5,220 nucleotides of DNA from Bacteroidia bacterium (GTDB taxonomy: Bacteria; Bacteroidota; Bacteroidia; B-17B0; Aurantibacillaceae), in contig JACMLS010000974.1 of assembly GCA_014379485.1 (NCBI GenBank), positions 1 to 5,220 on the forward strand, written 5' to 3'. Positions 4,745 through 5,220 of the stretch are shown in pieces (the first letter of the stretch is position 1; every line of letters begins with the position of its first letter). The notes under the pieces were generated by a model. The model saw only the letters and a list, made by a program, of their open reading frames with translations, was not told the origin of the DNA and searched no databases. The position numbers were made by a program, and so were the translations under genes.

Positions 4745-4771
4745 ACCGCATTTTATTTGCGGTTTTTTTTT
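4745..4771 (+). terminator. Intrinsic terminator after the 76-residue gene
   Basis: ACCGCA (4745-4750) pairs with TGCGGT (4758-4763) around a seven-base TTTTATT loop, followed directly by an unbroken run of nine T (4763-4771, the first being the last stem base). It lies 25 bases after the TAA. The opposite strand lacks a T-run after the stem, so it works rightward only. Confidence 0.85.
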
Positions 4772-4784
4772 CTTCATACATTTC
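4756..4784 (+). promoter_or_regulatory. Possible xseA promoter overlapping the terminator
   Basis: Only 28 bases separate the terminator T-run from the xseA start, so xseA needs a promoter very near. TTTG at 4756-4759 lies within the terminator hairpin, and TACATTTC at 4777-4784, 17 bases further, matches TAnnTTTG except for the last base. This is the best candidate I see, but weak. Partial readthrough of the terminator is the alternative. Confidence 0.25.
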
Positions 4785-4799
4785 ATTCCACACTATAAA

Positions 4800-5220
4800 T
4801 TGAGCGAAATTCCTCACATAAAATTATCTGAACTGGCCGAAAGGATCCGTGGTGTAATTCGTGGTGCATTTGAAAATCAATTTTACTGGGTGGTTGCCGA
4901 AGTTTCTGGCCATAAATATATTGCGGCAAAAGAATGGCACTACTTAGACCTTGTAGAAAAAATGGAAGGCAAAGCAAGCGAAGCCGCTAAACTTAAATGT
5001 ACTGTGTGGTCTGACGCTTCAAAAAAAATTGAAGAGTTTGAAAAAGTTACCGGACAAAAATTTGCAGACGGACTTCAGGTATTGGTAAAAGTGAAAGTGG
5101 AATACCATATTGTTTACGGCTTGTCGCTGGTGCTTTCTGATGTTGACCATTCTTACACACTTGGCAATATTGAAAGGCAACGATTGGAAACTTTAATGCG
5201 CCTGGTAAAAGAAAATCCGG
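4800..5220 (+). CDS. xseA: Exodeoxyribonuclease VII large subunit XseA, N-terminal part, TTG start
   Basis: The frame from TTG at 4800 is open for 140 codons to the window edge and reads (M)SEIPHIKLSELAERIRGVI, then FYWVVAEVSGHKY, HYLDLVEK, ADGLQVLVKVKVEYHIVYGLSLVLSDVD and TLGNIERQRLETLMRLVKENP. This is the N-terminal OB-fold (nucleic-acid binding, about residues 8-110) and the entry to the catalytic region of XseA. XseA with XseB forms exonuclease VII, which degrades single-stranded DNA to oligonucleotides and acts in repair. Full-length XseA has around 400-450 residues, so about one third is present. No in-frame ATG lies upstream; the first internal ATG (near 4962) would remove half of the OB-fold. 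TTG therefore is the likely start. No xseB is visible; it may follow outside the window. Confidence 0.9.
   Translation, partial: MSEIPHIKLSELAERIRGVIRGAFENQFYWVVAEVSGHKYIAAKEWHYLDLVEKMEGKASEAAKLKCTVWSDASKKIEEFEKVTGQKFADGLQVLVKVKVEYHIVYGLSLVLSDVDHSYTLGNIERQRLETLMRLVKENP

Noticed and set aside
4783..4977. Minus-strand 64-codon open frame at the start of xseA
   Set aside because: It is antisense to the conserved OB-fold of XseA.

Overview
The window looks like a chromosomal stretch from a member of the Bacteroidota, of a genus I cannot name. The reasons are: signal peptides that all end in Ala-Gln or Ser-Gln, the Bacteroidetes pattern with Gln as first mature residue; TAnnTTTG-type promoter elements with upstream TTTG; almost no Shine-Dalgarno sequences; AT-rich intergenic DNA; and a HisH that starts in the IIKYxAGN style I associate with this phylum. 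I see no mobile element, tRNA, rRNA or CRISPR array.

Left part (1-1921, minus strand): four genes in one direction form a probable operon. Read from its promoter near 1944-1976, it encodes three small secreted paralogs (1616-1921, 1239-1535, 869-1219) and then a secreted SIMPL/DUF541 protein (118-828). The three paralogs share a 22-residue leader and a QFPSL motif at exactly residues 33-37, then diverge. The SIMPL gene is interrupted by an in-frame TAA at 118-120. The same frame stays open and SIMPL-like from there to the window edge, so this is probably a nonsense-disrupted gene.

Middle (1922-3799): the divergent intergenic region holds a compact set of five TTGTAAA-type half-sites forming two main dyads between the two promoters. 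Rightward lies a 353-residue single-pass membrane protein with a cytoplasmic N-terminal domain and an exported C-terminal domain. Its -7 element is so close to its ATG that the mRNA may be leaderless. A secreted 182-residue protein follows 47 bases downstream. Neither product is recognised, but their C-terminal parts share an NTF2-like look. The shared regulatory region suggests, without proving, that the leftward secreted-protein operon and the rightward pair form one cell-envelope module.

Right part (3800-5220): hisH (glutaminase subunit of imidazole glycerol phosphate synthase) runs leftward with no other histidine gene in view. Divergent from it is a 76-residue membrane protein with a His-rich N-terminus and a Cys-rich C-terminus, preceded by a near-ideal Bacteroidetes promoter and followed by a clear intrinsic terminator. 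The window ends inside xseA (exodeoxyribonuclease VII large subunit), which appears to start at TTG.
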